NCBI RefSeq assembly: GCF_003217495.1
Contig: NZ_QJSW01000009.1
Coordinates: 1-54,174 of the forward strand
Source: Paenibacillus barcinonensis
Lineage (GTDB): Bacteria > Bacillota > Bacilli > Paenibacillales > Paenibacillaceae
DNA: 54,174 nt
Reading direction: 5' to 3'
Position numbers and translations under genes: made by a program. This document shows positions 24,684 to 33,354 of this stretch, piece by piece. The notes under the pieces were generated by a model, which worked only from the letters and a program-made list of their open reading frames with translations, did not search any database and was not told the origin of the DNA. The number at the start of each line of letters is the position of its first letter. Position 1 is the first letter of the stretch.

Positions 24684-24788
24684 GTGCAGGTCAGACTAGC
24701 TGTGGAACATGACGACGTTGTCAGGTAATCATGCCGGAAATATTTCAGTTTCTGCGATATGCATCAAGTCATGAAAGAGGTAAGAACA

Positions 24789-26819
24789 ATGAAAAAGCAT
24801 TCCAATGAGAAGGATGAACTTACGGACAAACGGCGTTTTAGTTACCGAATGAACGTATTTTTCTTCGCTTCCTTTATTATTTTTAGTGTAATTATTGTGC
24901 GTTTGGCCTATTTGCAGTTTGTCGAAGGGCCGGAACTCAGTCAGGAAGAAGCGAGTAACATTACAAAGGATGTGCCGCTGGCTCCGGTGAGAGGAACGAT
25001 CTATGATTCGACAGCCACAGTGAAGCTGGCTTATTCCAAGCCGATTCAGTCTTTGTATCTCACATTATACAAAAACTATGGAGATGTGGATGGCCAGCCC
25101 AATCCGAAAATTGGTGAAGTGCAGGAGATGGCCGCACGCTTGCATGATGTATTTGAAAAGTATAAGGCCCCTGATTCCGCATCCTTGACCGTGGATCAGA
25201 TTATCGAGGAGATGGATCTGAATTCACGCAAGGCGAATGGATTTATGCCACGTCTGATCAAGAGTGATTTGTCCGAAGGAGAGGTTGCGTATTTTCTCCA
25301 GCACAAGGATGAATTCAAGGGCATTCAGATTGTGGAGGAGAGCGTGCGTTATTACGATCCAGATACCGTTGCGGTGCAAACCATTGGTTATTTGAAAAAA
25401 TTCAAAAGCTCCAAAACGTTGAACAAGTATAAAGAAGTGGATGAAGCGAACAAAACGCAAACCGATCCGGGCTTGGTATATACGGAAAACGAGTTTGTCG
25501 GATTTGATGGGCTGGAGCTGCAGTATCAGGATAAACTCCGGGGCAAAAGCGGGTATACATCCGTTGACGTTGATTTACGTAACTTGCCTGAGGGTGTAGC
25601 AGGCACTACGCCGCCGCAAAAAGGGTATGACCTGATTTCCAGCATCAACAAAAATGTGCAGGTGAAAACGGAACAGGCGATTTTGGATCAGCTGAGCTGG
25701 CTGCATCGTAATCCGGTATCCGGTAAATTGCATCCCAACGCCAAAACAGGCTTTGCCGTGGCTATGGAAGTGGACACAGGTAAAATTGTAGCGGCTGCCA
25801 GTATGCCTGATTATGATACCAATGTGTGGAGAACAGGCAGCATCAGCACGGAAGATTACGATAAGATCAAATATATTTATCAGAATGGTACAATCCGTGG
25901 CTTCCTGCCTAGTGATTCAAATAAACGTGCGGAATCGGTTGTACTGCTTGGTTCAACGATCAAACCGCTCAGTGTTCTAATCGGCTTGAAGGAAGGCTTT
26001 TTTACAACCAACACAGTCTACATTGATCGTGGTTCAACAACATTTGGTGGTGACAATCGCCGTGTCCAGAACTCATCGGGTCACGTCTATGGAGCCATGT
26101 ATCCACGAGATGCCATACGTCATTCCTCCAATGTGTTTATGATTGACGAGATCGGGAAGAAGCTATATTCCCGGTACGGTGCAGAAGGCGTTGACGTGTG
26201 GGACAAGTATATGGAGCAGTTTGGTCTTGGTATAAAAACAGGAGTGGATTTGCCGAATGAATGGCCTGGGCGTAAAGAATACAGAGAAAGCTCTGAAACC
26301 TCATTGACCAAGCTGGTTTATGCTTCCTTTGGACAACAAGGTAAATATACAACAATGCAGTTGGCACAGTATACAGTAATGCTTGCGAACAAAGGAAAAC
26401 GCATGGAGCCGCAGCTTGTGAAAGAGTTCCGTGATTCGGACGGCAATGTGGTGGAGAAAGTAAAACCGAAGGTGCTGAGCACAGTAGACTTCAGTGATGC
26501 ATATTGGAATGAGGTCCAGCGTGGTATGGCCACCGAGGTTTCTTCCTTTAGCGGCTTCCCTTATGACTTTGCCAGAAAAACAGGTACGTCGACACAAAGT
26601 ATTGGCGGCAAACCAGTGGATAACGGAGTGTTTATCGCTTATGCGCCCCGTAACAATCCAAAGCTGGCTGTTGCCGTTGTGATCCCGGAAGGTGGATTCG
26701 GTGCCACCAGTGCGGCTCCGGTTGCGCGGGCCATCTTTGATGCCTACGATCAGGAATTTGGTCTGGATGGTGTGCCTAAAAAAAATCAAAGCAAAGAAAC
26801 AGAAACAAATACGCCGTAA
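24789..26819 (+). CDS. Class B penicillin-binding protein (PBP2-like transpeptidase), copy 1
   Basis: This 676-residue membrane-anchored peptidoglycan transpeptidase has an N-terminal helix (FFFASFIIFSVIIVRLAYL), a dimerisation/pedestal domain with PLAPVRGTIYD, and a transpeptidase domain with S389-TIK392 (SxxK), S446-SN (SxN) and K597-TG. All catalytic motifs are intact. GAGG precedes ATG 24789. It is about as long as its tandem neighbour and clearly paralogous. The pedestal region carries insertions (for example QPNPKIGEVQEM) relative to that copy. A terminator separates the two genes, so they are separately controlled. Confidence 0.95.
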   Translation: MKKHSNEKDELTDKRRFSYRMNVFFFASFIIFSVIIVRLAYLQFVEGPELSQEEASNITKDVPLAPVRGTIYDSTATVKLAYSKPIQSLYLTLYKNYGDVDGQPNPKIGEVQEMAARLHDVFEKYKAPDSASLTVDQIIEEMDLNSRKANGFMPRLIKSDLSEGEVAYFLQHKDEFKGIQIVEESVRYYDPDTVAVQTIGYLKKFKSSKTLNKYKEVDEANKTQTDPGLVYTENEFVGFDGLELQYQDKLRGKSGYTSVDVDLRNLPEGVAGTTPPQKGYDLISSINKNVQVKTEQAILDQLSWLHRNPVSGKLHPNAKTGFAVAMEVDTGKIVAAASMPDYDTNVWRTGSISTEDYDKIKYIYQNGTIRGFLPSDSNKRAESVVLLGSTIKPLSVLIGLKEGFFTTNTVYIDRGSTTFGGDNRRVQNSSGHVYGAMYPRDAIRHSSNVFMIDEIGKKLYSRYGAEGVDVWDKYMEQFGLGIKTGVDLPNEWPGRKEYRESSETSLTKLVYASFGQQGKYTTMQLAQYTVMLANKGKRMEPQLVKEFRDSDGNVVEKVKPKVLSTVDFSDAYWNEVQRGMATEVSSFSGFPYDFARKTGTSTQSIGGKPVDNGVFIAYAPRNNPKLAVAVVIPEGGFGATSAAPVARAIFDAYDQEFGLDGVPKKNQSKETETNTP

Positions 26820-26848
26820 TCGGGTAGTGGAGACACTACAAGCAGAAG

Positions 26849-26883
26849 AAGGACTCAGCATGCTTTGCTGGGGCCTTTTTTTG
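26849..26883 (+). terminator. Terminator of PBP copy 1
   Basis: AAGG.CTCAGCA pairs with TGCTG.GGCCTT, followed by T7. Confidence 0.85.
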
Positions 26884-26894
26884 TTGCATTTTTA

Positions 26895-26922
26895 TGTAAC
26901 CTAATGATGGGTATAACGTTAT
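26895..26922 (+). promoter_or_regulatory. Possible ECF-sigma promoter before PBP copy 2
   Basis: TGTAAC (26895-26900), 16 bp, CGTTAT (26917-26922) resembles the TGAAAC-N16-CGTC form used by envelope-stress ECF sigma factors. Weak on sequence alone. The rest of the 26884-27141 gap holds a dyad at 26972-27001 and no gene. Confidence 0.3.
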
Positions 26923-26971
26923 ATACAGAGGGGAGCAAATGTTGTAATTCTTGAAATAGTGTTTGTGTATG

Positions 26972-27001
26972 ATTTTGTCATATGAAGCTTATGACGAAAA
27001 T
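26972..27001. repeat. Dyad upstream of PBP copy 2
   Basis: ATTTTGTCATA (26972-26982) pairs with TATGACGAAAAT (26990-27001) with one bulged base and a 7-nt loop. It could be an operator or leader hairpin. Confidence 0.55.
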
Positions 27002-27141
27002 GTAACCAAAAATAGAAGGACGTGACAGTAGGCTTTTGTTAGACTTAAAGAGTTAGAACGATGCTATTACAGTCTGTCATGACGTTTTGATGTGAAAATA
27101 CATTTGGTCTTTTACCAACTTATGAAGAACGGAGAGATACA

Positions 27142-29118
27142 TTGCCTATGTTCAAACGATTCAAGGGCAAACCGCCGAATGAAGACGAGAATGCGGTTAA
27201 CAAACCTTCCACAGCCAGGCTGAACATGTTCTTTTTCGCAGCATTTGTTATATTCAGTATTCTTATTTTCCGGCTGGCGTTTGTGCAATTTGTCGAGGGA
27301 CCTGAGCTGACATATATGGAGTCCACCCGCAATACCAAGGATATTCCGCTTGCTCCGGTACGCGGTCCCATCTACGATGCCACCGGGAAAGTAGCGCTTG
27401 CTTATTCAGAGCCGGTGCAATCCCTGTACGTTCTGTTATATGAAGACTATCGCAATGATGACCGTAGGCAGGAAGCGGAGGAACTGGCACAAGAGCTGGC
27501 TGATATATTCAAACGCTTCAATCCGGGAGATGAGAAGCAGCCCGATGCGCAGGAGATTATCAAACGACTCGATCTGGATCACCAGAAAACGTTTGGTTAT
27601 GTGCCAAGGCTGGTCAAGTCCGATTTGTCGACCGAGGAAATAGCATATTTTATGGAGAAAAAAACGGAGTATCCTGGCATTATGGTGCTGGAAGAAAATG
27701 TGCGCCGATATGACCCGGACCGGGTTGCTGTGCAGGTTATTGGTTACACAAGGGAATTCAAGCGTGTTCCAACGACGATGAAGCAATACCAGACCATTAT
27801 GCAGCAATCAGCCTCTCAGCGTGATCCGGGCTTGGTGTACTCCCAGGATGAAAAGGTTGGATTTGATGGACTGGAGCTGCAATATCAGCAGGAGCTTCGT
27901 GGGCGAAGCGGGTATCAATCCATTGATATTGACTCTCGTAATTTGCCTACGGGCACAATGGAGTTGACTCCGCCCGAGAAGGGGTACAGTCTGATTTCTA
28001 CGATCAACAAGGAAATTCAGCTTGCAGCACAACAGGCGATTACGGATGAAATACGTAAGCTGCCTAAGGCCATTACGGGGTATGCTGTAGCCATGGAAGT
28101 AGACACGGGTAATGTTGTAGCGATGGCAAGCATGCCGGACTATGATCCGAATGACTGGGATTATGACAAGATCAAGTTTGTATTCCGCAACGGTACAACA
28201 GAGTCTTTTCCCCCGAATGATAACAAGCCGCGTCATGCCGAATCCGTTGTATTGCTGGGATCGGTTATTAAACCGCTCAGCGTGCTCATCGGGTTGAAGG
28301 AAGGACTGTTCACCGCTGGACAGACGTACCATGATAAGGGTTATGCCGTGCTTGGCAAGGACGGACGTCAAGTGAAAAACTCGCACTCGGCGTACAACGG
28401 AAACATTACTGCGCGGAGAGCCATCGAAAAATCATCCAATGCATTCATGATTGATATGGTAGGCAAGCGGTTGTTAAGCAAATACGGTGGAGTCAAGGGC
28501 GTTGATAAATGGGACGAATACATGAAGAGCTTTGGTTTGGGTGTGTCCACAGGCATTGATCTGCCGAATGAATTTCTTGGCCGATTGGAGTACAGAGAGG
28601 AGCATGAAACGGCTCTGACACGTCTGGCGTTTGCGTCTTTTGGTCAGCAAGCCAAATATACGACGATGCAGCTGGCCCAATACACGACGATGCTGGCGAA
28701 CAAGGGCAAACGGATGGAGCCACATCTGGTCAAGGAGATTCGGGATGCAAAGGGCAATGTGGTGAAGAAATTCAAACCGAAGGTGCTGAATGAGGTGCAG
28801 TTTACAGATGCACACTGGAACGAGGTGCACAAGGGTATGGTGACCAAAGTAAGCTCCTTTGACGGGTTCCCTTATGAATTTGCCAGAAAAACAGGAACAT
28901 CCGAGCAAGGTGCAGGGCCGAATAAAAAGGAAAATGGTGTGTTTATCGCCTTTGCACCAAGAGACAATCCCAAGCTTGCTGTGGCGGTAGTTGTACCAGA
29001 GGGTGGATTTGGTTCGGTCAGTGCCTCACCAATCGCACGCAAAATCTTTGATGCGTATGATGAGGTGTATGGTCTTGACGGCATCCCTAAGGGCAAGAAG
29101 GATCAGAAGCAAGAGTAA
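27142..29118 (+). CDS. Class B penicillin-binding protein (PBP2-like transpeptidase), copy 2
   Basis: The 658-residue paralogue of the preceding gene has the same order: membrane helix (FFFAAFVIFSILIFRLAFV), pedestal with PLAPVRGPIYD, then S374-VIK377, S431-SN and K583-TG. Long segments are identical between the copies, such as VVLLGS.IKPLSVLIGLKEG and YTTMQLAQYT. It acts in lateral-wall or spore-wall peptidoglycan cross-linking. Start is either TTG 27142 (GGAGAG five bases away) or ATG 27148 (eleven bases). A (GAGTAA)4 tract begins at its stop codon. Confidence 0.95.
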   Translation: MPMFKRFKGKPPNEDENAVNKPSTARLNMFFFAAFVIFSILIFRLAFVQFVEGPELTYMESTRNTKDIPLAPVRGPIYDATGKVALAYSEPVQSLYVLLYEDYRNDDRRQEAEELAQELADIFKRFNPGDEKQPDAQEIIKRLDLDHQKTFGYVPRLVKSDLSTEEIAYFMEKKTEYPGIMVLEENVRRYDPDRVAVQVIGYTREFKRVPTTMKQYQTIMQQSASQRDPGLVYSQDEKVGFDGLELQYQQELRGRSGYQSIDIDSRNLPTGTMELTPPEKGYSLISTINKEIQLAAQQAITDEIRKLPKAITGYAVAMEVDTGNVVAMASMPDYDPNDWDYDKIKFVFRNGTTESFPPNDNKPRHAESVVLLGSVIKPLSVLIGLKEGLFTAGQTYHDKGYAVLGKDGRQVKNSHSAYNGNITARRAIEKSSNAFMIDMVGKRLLSKYGGVKGVDKWDEYMKSFGLGVSTGIDLPNEFLGRLEYREEHETALTRLAFASFGQQAKYTTMQLAQYTTMLANKGKRMEPHLVKEIRDAKGNVVKKFKPKVLNEVQFTDAHWNEVHKGMVTKVSSFDGFPYEFARKTGTSEQGAGPNKKENGVFIAFAPRDNPKLAVAVVVPEGGFGSVSASPIARKIFDAYDEVYGLDGIPKGKKDQKQE

Positions 29119-29156
29119 GAGTAAGAGTAAGAGTAAAGCAGTAAAGCAGTAAAGCA
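29113..29156. repeat. Two overlapping microsatellites at the PBP copy 2 stop codon
   Basis: (GAGTAA)4 at 29113-29136 overlaps (GTAAAGCA)3 at 29133-29156. The first unit supplies the Glu codon and stop of the gene. Confidence 0.9.
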
Positions 29157-29257
29157 GGATTGTCGTTTGTGGCTTTTCTTACGATTATGTATATATCCAC
29201 AAGGTTAAGAGGCCTGTTGATCTGGTCTGCAAATTCCAATCCCACATACGTATGGAC

Positions 29258-29290
29258 AGGCAAGGGAAATTATCCCTTGCCTTTTGTTTT
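29258..29290 (+). terminator. Terminator of PBP copy 2
   Basis: GGCAAGGG pairs with CCCTTGCC, followed by TTTTGTTTT. Confidence 0.85.
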
Positions 29291-29320
29291 GTCATCGGAT
29301 AAAATTTGCACAAGGGAAAC
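29277..29320 (+). promoter_or_regulatory. mnt promoter with MntR-like operator
   Basis: TTGCCT (29277-29282), 17 bp, TAAAAT (29300-29305). TTTGCACAAGGGAAAC at 29305-29320 closely resembles the B. subtilis MntR operator (TTTGC...AAGG.AAAC type) and covers the -10/start region, as expected for repression by Mn-loaded MntR. The assignment rests on remembered consensus. Confidence 0.6.
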
Positions 29321-29408
29321 ATTATTAGACTTGTTTAAAAATTAGTGCCTTGTACAAGTTAATTAGTTATGGACAAATATTTTAGGGTAGGGAAAGGGGA
29401 AGTGAGAT

Positions 29409-30359
29409 TTGATTAAGGTGAAGATGAGGAGTATTCATCGCGGAATCATGACACTGGCGTGTGTTGTGCTGATGATCGTGCTGACAGCTTGTTCAGGTAC
29501 TGCGGGTACCGAGAGCGATGGCAAGGTTCGGGTTACTGCGACTACAGGCATGATTGCGGACATCGCGCGAGAAATAGGCGGAGCATATGTTGAGGTTACC
29601 GGCTTGATGGGTCCTGGGGTAGACCCGCATTTGTATAAAGCATCGCAAGGAGATATTCGCAAGCTGGAGCAAGCCAAGGTGATTTTCTATAACGGTCTGC
29701 ATTTGGAGGGCAAGATGACCAGTATCTTGGAGAAAATGTCCAAAAGCAAGCTGGTAACGGCAGTAGCCGAGAGGATCCCGACAGAGGAATTACATTCTGG
29801 TCAAGCGACGGGTGGCACAGAGTATGATCCGCATGTCTGGTTCAACGTTAAACACTGGATGCGTGCAGCGGAAGCGGTTCGCGACACACTTACAGAAGCG
29901 GACCCTGATCATGCGGAGCAGTATAAAGCACAGGCCGAGAGTTATCTCGAAAAGCTGAATGCGCTGGATGCAGAAGTGCGGGAGAAAATCACGCTGATTC
30001 CTGAGGCAAGCCGTGTGCTCGTTACAGCACATGATGCATTTGGCTATTTTGGTCAAGCCTACGGCATTAAAGTGATGGGGCTTCAGGGCATCAGCACAGC
30101 TGCGGAATATGGGGCCAAGGATGTAAGTGAACTGCGGGATTTTCTTGTGGAAAACCAGATCAAGGCCGTATTCATCGAATCGAGTGTTCCGGCAAAAGCG
30201 ATGGAAGCGATCATTGCCGGTGCGGCTGAGAAGGGCCATACCGTCAGCATTGGCGGTGAATTGTTCTCGGACGCGATGGGAGCCGAAGGCACGAAAGAGG
30301 GCACTTACATCGGAATGGTACGACACAATGTCGAAACGATCGTGGCGGCTTTGAAATAA
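29409..30359 (+). CDS. mntA: Metal-binding lipoprotein of Mn/Zn ABC transporter
   Basis: This cluster A-I solute-binding protein captures Mn2+ (or Zn2+) outside the membrane. A lipoprotein signal ends in LTAC with the lipidated Cys28. Metal ligands are in DPHLYKASQGD, DPHVWFNV, TAHDAFGYFG and the acidic C-terminal lobe. The His-rich loop typical of zinc-specific ZnuA is absent, which together with the MntR-like box and the paired permeases favours manganese. Start is TTG 29409 (AAAGGGGAAG upstream); a later ATG at 29424 is possible. Length 316 aa. Confidence 0.88.
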   Translation: MIKVKMRSIHRGIMTLACVVLMIVLTACSGTAGTESDGKVRVTATTGMIADIAREIGGAYVEVTGLMGPGVDPHLYKASQGDIRKLEQAKVIFYNGLHLEGKMTSILEKMSKSKLVTAVAERIPTEELHSGQATGGTEYDPHVWFNVKHWMRAAEAVRDTLTEADPDHAEQYKAQAESYLEKLNALDAEVREKITLIPEASRVLVTAHDAFGYFGQAYGIKVMGLQGISTAAEYGAKDVSELRDFLVENQIKAVFIESSVPAKAMEAIIAGAAEKGHTVSIGGELFSDAMGAEGTKEGTYIGMVRHNVETIVAALK

Positions 30360-30391
30360 TGTTATTTCTGGAGAGAGAGGAGAGTTAACTT

Positions 30392-31228
30392 ATGATGAAT
30401 GAGATGAACGCATCACAGCAAACGTCGGAGCCTGTGGGGCTTACATTGCACGGAGAACACGGAATTGGTGCCAAACCGGCATCTGCTCCTCTTCGAGTAA
30501 GGAATCTGGCTGTCGCTTATCATAAAAAGCCTGTGCTCAGCAACGTGTCCTTTGATGTTCCTGAAGGGCAACTGATCGGGATTCTCGGACCGAATGGGGC
30601 GGGTAAGTCAACGTTGATCAAAGCCATTCTGGGGCTTGTGCCCAAGATGCACGGTGACATAGAAATCTTTGGACGATCTTATCGCGAAACACGGCGGCGT
30701 ATCGGATATGTGCCACAAAGGGAATCTGTGGATTGGGATTTTCCGACCCATGCCCTGGATGTGGTCATGATGGGCAGATATGGACATCTGGGCTGGTTCC
30801 GCCGTCCTGGTAAAAAGGAGAAGGAACTGGCTGCTCATTGTCTGGAGCAGGTCGGTATGGGGGATTACATGTACAGGCAGATCAGTCAGCTATCCGGCGG
30901 ACAGCAGCAGCGCGTATTTCTTGCGAGAGCTTTGGTGCAGGATGCCGATCTGTATTTCATGGATGAACCGTTTGCAGGGGTGGACGCTACAACGGAGAAA
31001 GCGATTATCTCGCTGCTGGAACAGCTGAAGAGGCAGGGCAAAACGGTGCTGGTAGTTCATCATGATCTGGCTACAGTGGAAGAATATTTTGATCATATAT
31101 TGCTGCTTAATGGGCGTTTGGTTGCCGCTGGACCAACCAATGAAGTATTTGTGCCGGATACGCTACAGGACACCTACGGAGGCCGGATTGCAATGATCGG
31201 CAGTCGGACGGAGAAAGGACAGGTGTAG
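30392..31228 (+). CDS. mntB: Mn/Zn ABC transporter ATP-binding protein
   Basis: This ATPase drives metal import. Walker A is GPNGAGKST (residues 66-74), the signature is LSGGQQQR, Walker B is LYFMDEP and the switch His is in VVHHDL. The family mark DVVMMGRYGHLGWFRRP after the Q-loop is typical of Mn/Zn importers. An N-terminal extension of about 30 residues precedes the ABC fold. GAGAGGAGAG lies before the ATG. It starts 32 bp after mntA and stops 3 bp before mntC, so the genes form an operon. Confidence 0.93.
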   Translation: MMNEMNASQQTSEPVGLTLHGEHGIGAKPASAPLRVRNLAVAYHKKPVLSNVSFDVPEGQLIGILGPNGAGKSTLIKAILGLVPKMHGDIEIFGRSYRETRRRIGYVPQRESVDWDFPTHALDVVMMGRYGHLGWFRRPGKKEKELAAHCLEQVGMGDYMYRQISQLSGGQQQRVFLARALVQDADLYFMDEPFAGVDATTEKAIISLLEQLKRQGKTVLVVHHDLATVEEYFDHILLLNGRLVAAGPTNEVFVPDTLQDTYGGRIAMIGSRTEKGQV

Positions 31229-31231
31229 GTT

Positions 31232-32191
31232 ATGTGGGACTGGGTGTTTTCCATTCTGTCTGATCCGAACACTCGTTGGATTTTGCTCGGCTGTTTACTG
31301 CTAGGCTTCAGCAGTGGCATTATTGGCTCCTTCACCTTTCTTCGTCGTCAAAGTCTGATGGGAGATACACTGGCTCACGCGGCACTGCCCGGAATATGTA
31401 TTGCATTTATGCTGACAGAAACGAAGTCGATCGGATGGTTTCTGTTCGGTGCGCTGGTTGCGGGCATTGTAGCGACCTTCGGTATTTCGTGGATTACCCG
31501 ATTCTCACGAATCAAGCAGGATACGGCGATGGGCATTGTGTTAACTGTATTTTTCGGAATCGGTGTGGTGATGCTGACACGAATTCAGCACAGTGCCAGC
31601 GGGAGTCAGAGCGGGCTCGACAAGTACCTGTTCGGGCAAGCGGCATCCATGGTACTCACGGATGTGTACGTCATGGGTGGAGTGTGTCTTGTGCTGCTGA
31701 TCGCCTGCCTTGTCTGGTTCAAGGAGTTTAAACTAGTGAGCTTTGATCCTGGATTTGCAAGAGGTATGGGGCTGCCCGTAGGCGTTCTGGAACAACTCAT
31801 CCTGCTGCTTACGGTCATTGCTGTTGTCGCAGGTATTCAGGCAGTGGGTGTGGTGCTGGTTGCAGCCCTCCTGGTCACTCCAGCGGCGGCGGCAAGATGC
31901 TGGACGGATTCGCTGGCACTGATGGTGCTGCTGGCAGGGATATTTGGTGCGTTAAGTGGTGCCGCAGGCACGTTGTTCAGCACCCTTGTCCCGAACCTGC
32001 CCACAGGACCGGTCACGGTGCTTGCGGCCACGGTGCTGTTTGCTGGATCGGCGCTGCTTGCACCAAGACGTGGACTGCTGGCTCGCAAGCTGCGTAGCAT
32101 TCAGGCGAGGACTGAATACATGCGTGAAGAGCACGCATCGCTGCAGACCCTCTCTACTCAGACCAAGGTACAGGAACGGGGGGAGATATAG
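31232..32191 (+). CDS. mntC: Mn/Zn ABC transporter permease 1
   Basis: This ABC-3 family permease has about eight to nine membrane helices, the ABC-3 opening LRRQSLMGDTLAHAALPGI and the metal-permease segment around KLVSFDPGFARGMGLPVG. The C-terminal 30 residues form a charged cytosolic tail. It follows mntB by 3 bp and abuts the second permease exactly (TAG then ATG). Two permease genes in one operon match MntC/MntD of B. subtilis and would form a heterodimeric channel. Confidence 0.92.
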   Translation: MWDWVFSILSDPNTRWILLGCLLLGFSSGIIGSFTFLRRQSLMGDTLAHAALPGICIAFMLTETKSIGWFLFGALVAGIVATFGISWITRFSRIKQDTAMGIVLTVFFGIGVVMLTRIQHSASGSQSGLDKYLFGQAASMVLTDVYVMGGVCLVLLIACLVWFKEFKLVSFDPGFARGMGLPVGVLEQLILLLTVIAVVAGIQAVGVVLVAALLVTPAAAARCWTDSLALMVLLAGIFGALSGAAGTLFSTLVPNLPTGPVTVLAATVLFAGSALLAPRRGLLARKLRSIQARTEYMREEHASLQTLSTQTKVQERGEI

Positions 32192-33064
32192 ATGGCGGCC
32201 TTCTGGATTATTTTAACGGCAATATTAGTTTCCTCTGCTTGTGCCATTCTTGGTTGCTTCCTGATTCTGCGCCGAATGGCACTGGTGGGTGATGCGATCA
32301 GTCATGCCGTGCTGCCCGGAATTGCAATTGCGTTTCTGTGGAGCGGATCAAGAGACTCCCTGTGGATGTTGCTTGGTGCAACCGTATTTGGATTATTGAC
32401 CGTATTTTTTATTCAGACCCTTCAGGCGGGAGGGCTTTCCTCGGATGCCTCCATTGGCATTGTATTCACGGCGCTCTTCGCCGTAGGCGTCATCCTGATC
32501 AGTCTGAATGCTCAGCATATTGATCTGGATCTGGACTGTGTACTGTTCGGCGAAATTGCCTATGTACAGTGGGATACGTTAACGTTGTGGGGCATGGACG
32601 TTGGGCCAAGAGCGGTGTGGATGCTGGGCATTACGTTGCTTATCATTCTTGTAGTAGTGGGACTGTTCTACAAGCAGTTCAAATTATGTGCCTTTGATCC
32701 GGCTCTGGCTGCGGCTTGCGGCATTCCGGTTGTGCTGTTTCATTATGCACTCATGGGGCTGGTGTCCATGACATCGGTGGCTTCTTTTGAAAGTGTAGGC
32801 TCCATTCTCGTTGTAGGCATGTTGATAGTCCCTGCGGCGGCGGCTTATCTGCTCACGGATCAGCTTGGCCGAATGATTCTGTATGCTGTGCTGATCGGTG
32901 TGGCTTCCTCTGTTGGCGGTTACCTGATGGCGTATGCGATGGATGCTTCGATTGCAGGCTGCATGGTGGCTGTAGCTGGCATTCTGTTTGTACTTGCGTT
33001 GTTGCTGTCACCGAAACATGGCATCGTGCTTCGTTATGTACGTCGTAAATATGTGGCACGTTGA
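32192..33064 (+). CDS. mntD: Mn/Zn ABC transporter permease 2
   Basis: The second ABC-3 permease, 290 residues, shares the motifs LRRMALVGDAISHAVLPGIA and LCAFDPALAAACGIP with its neighbour and is a diverged paralogue. GGGGGAG lies at the end of the previous gene. It closes the mnt operon, followed by a terminator. A heterodimer with the upstream permease is inferred from operon structure. Confidence 0.92.
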   Translation: MAAFWIILTAILVSSACAILGCFLILRRMALVGDAISHAVLPGIAIAFLWSGSRDSLWMLLGATVFGLLTVFFIQTLQAGGLSSDASIGIVFTALFAVGVILISLNAQHIDLDLDCVLFGEIAYVQWDTLTLWGMDVGPRAVWMLGITLLIILVVVGLFYKQFKLCAFDPALAAACGIPVVLFHYALMGLVSMTSVASFESVGSILVVGMLIVPAAAAYLLTDQLGRMILYAVLIGVASSVGGYLMAYAMDASIAGCMVAVAGILFVLALLLSPKHGIVLRYVRRKYVAR

Positions 33065-33082
33065 ACAGGGAGCATGACAAAG

Positions 33083-33108
33083 ACCGTCTGCAGCAGCAGG
33101 CGGTTTTT
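33083..33108 (+). terminator. Terminator of the mnt operon
   Basis: ACCG.CTGC pairs with GCAG.CGGT, then T5. Confidence 0.8.
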
Positions 33109-33173
33109 AGTGCTTTATTTTTTGGGAAGATAAATAAAACGAAATGCTATAGCACGGAATACAGGTACCTTTG

Positions 33174-33200
33174 TTGCATATGGATGATCTGTGGTAAAAT
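33174..33200 (+). promoter_or_regulatory. Promoter upstream of the HAD phosphatase gene
   Basis: TTGCAT (33174-33179), 15 bp, extended -10 TGGTAAAAT ending at 33200. The roughly 150-nt leader contains a small TCTGCG/CGCGGA hairpin near 33226-33241; otherwise nothing recognised. Confidence 0.45.
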
Positions 33201-33354
33201 GTCGTTAGCTGTGACGTCCGGGGCGTCTGCGATTTCGCGGATACCGGGCGATCTTGTTGTTTTAGAAGAAAGATTTGGAACAAGTGCACGTAGGCGTCGT
33301 TTGGATGCAAGACGGTTTAATAGGAGAGAGAAATACTGGAGGAGGATTTACAGC

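Noticed and set aside
27808..28386. 192-codon frame antisense to PBP copy 2
   Set aside because: Shadow of a conserved transpeptidase gene; no start signal and no recognisable domain.
33061..33354. N-terminal extension of the HAD phosphatase
   Set aside because: The frame happens to be open, but it includes a promoter-like region, and a strong GGAGGAGGA lies directly before ATG 33355, where homology to Cof proteins begins.
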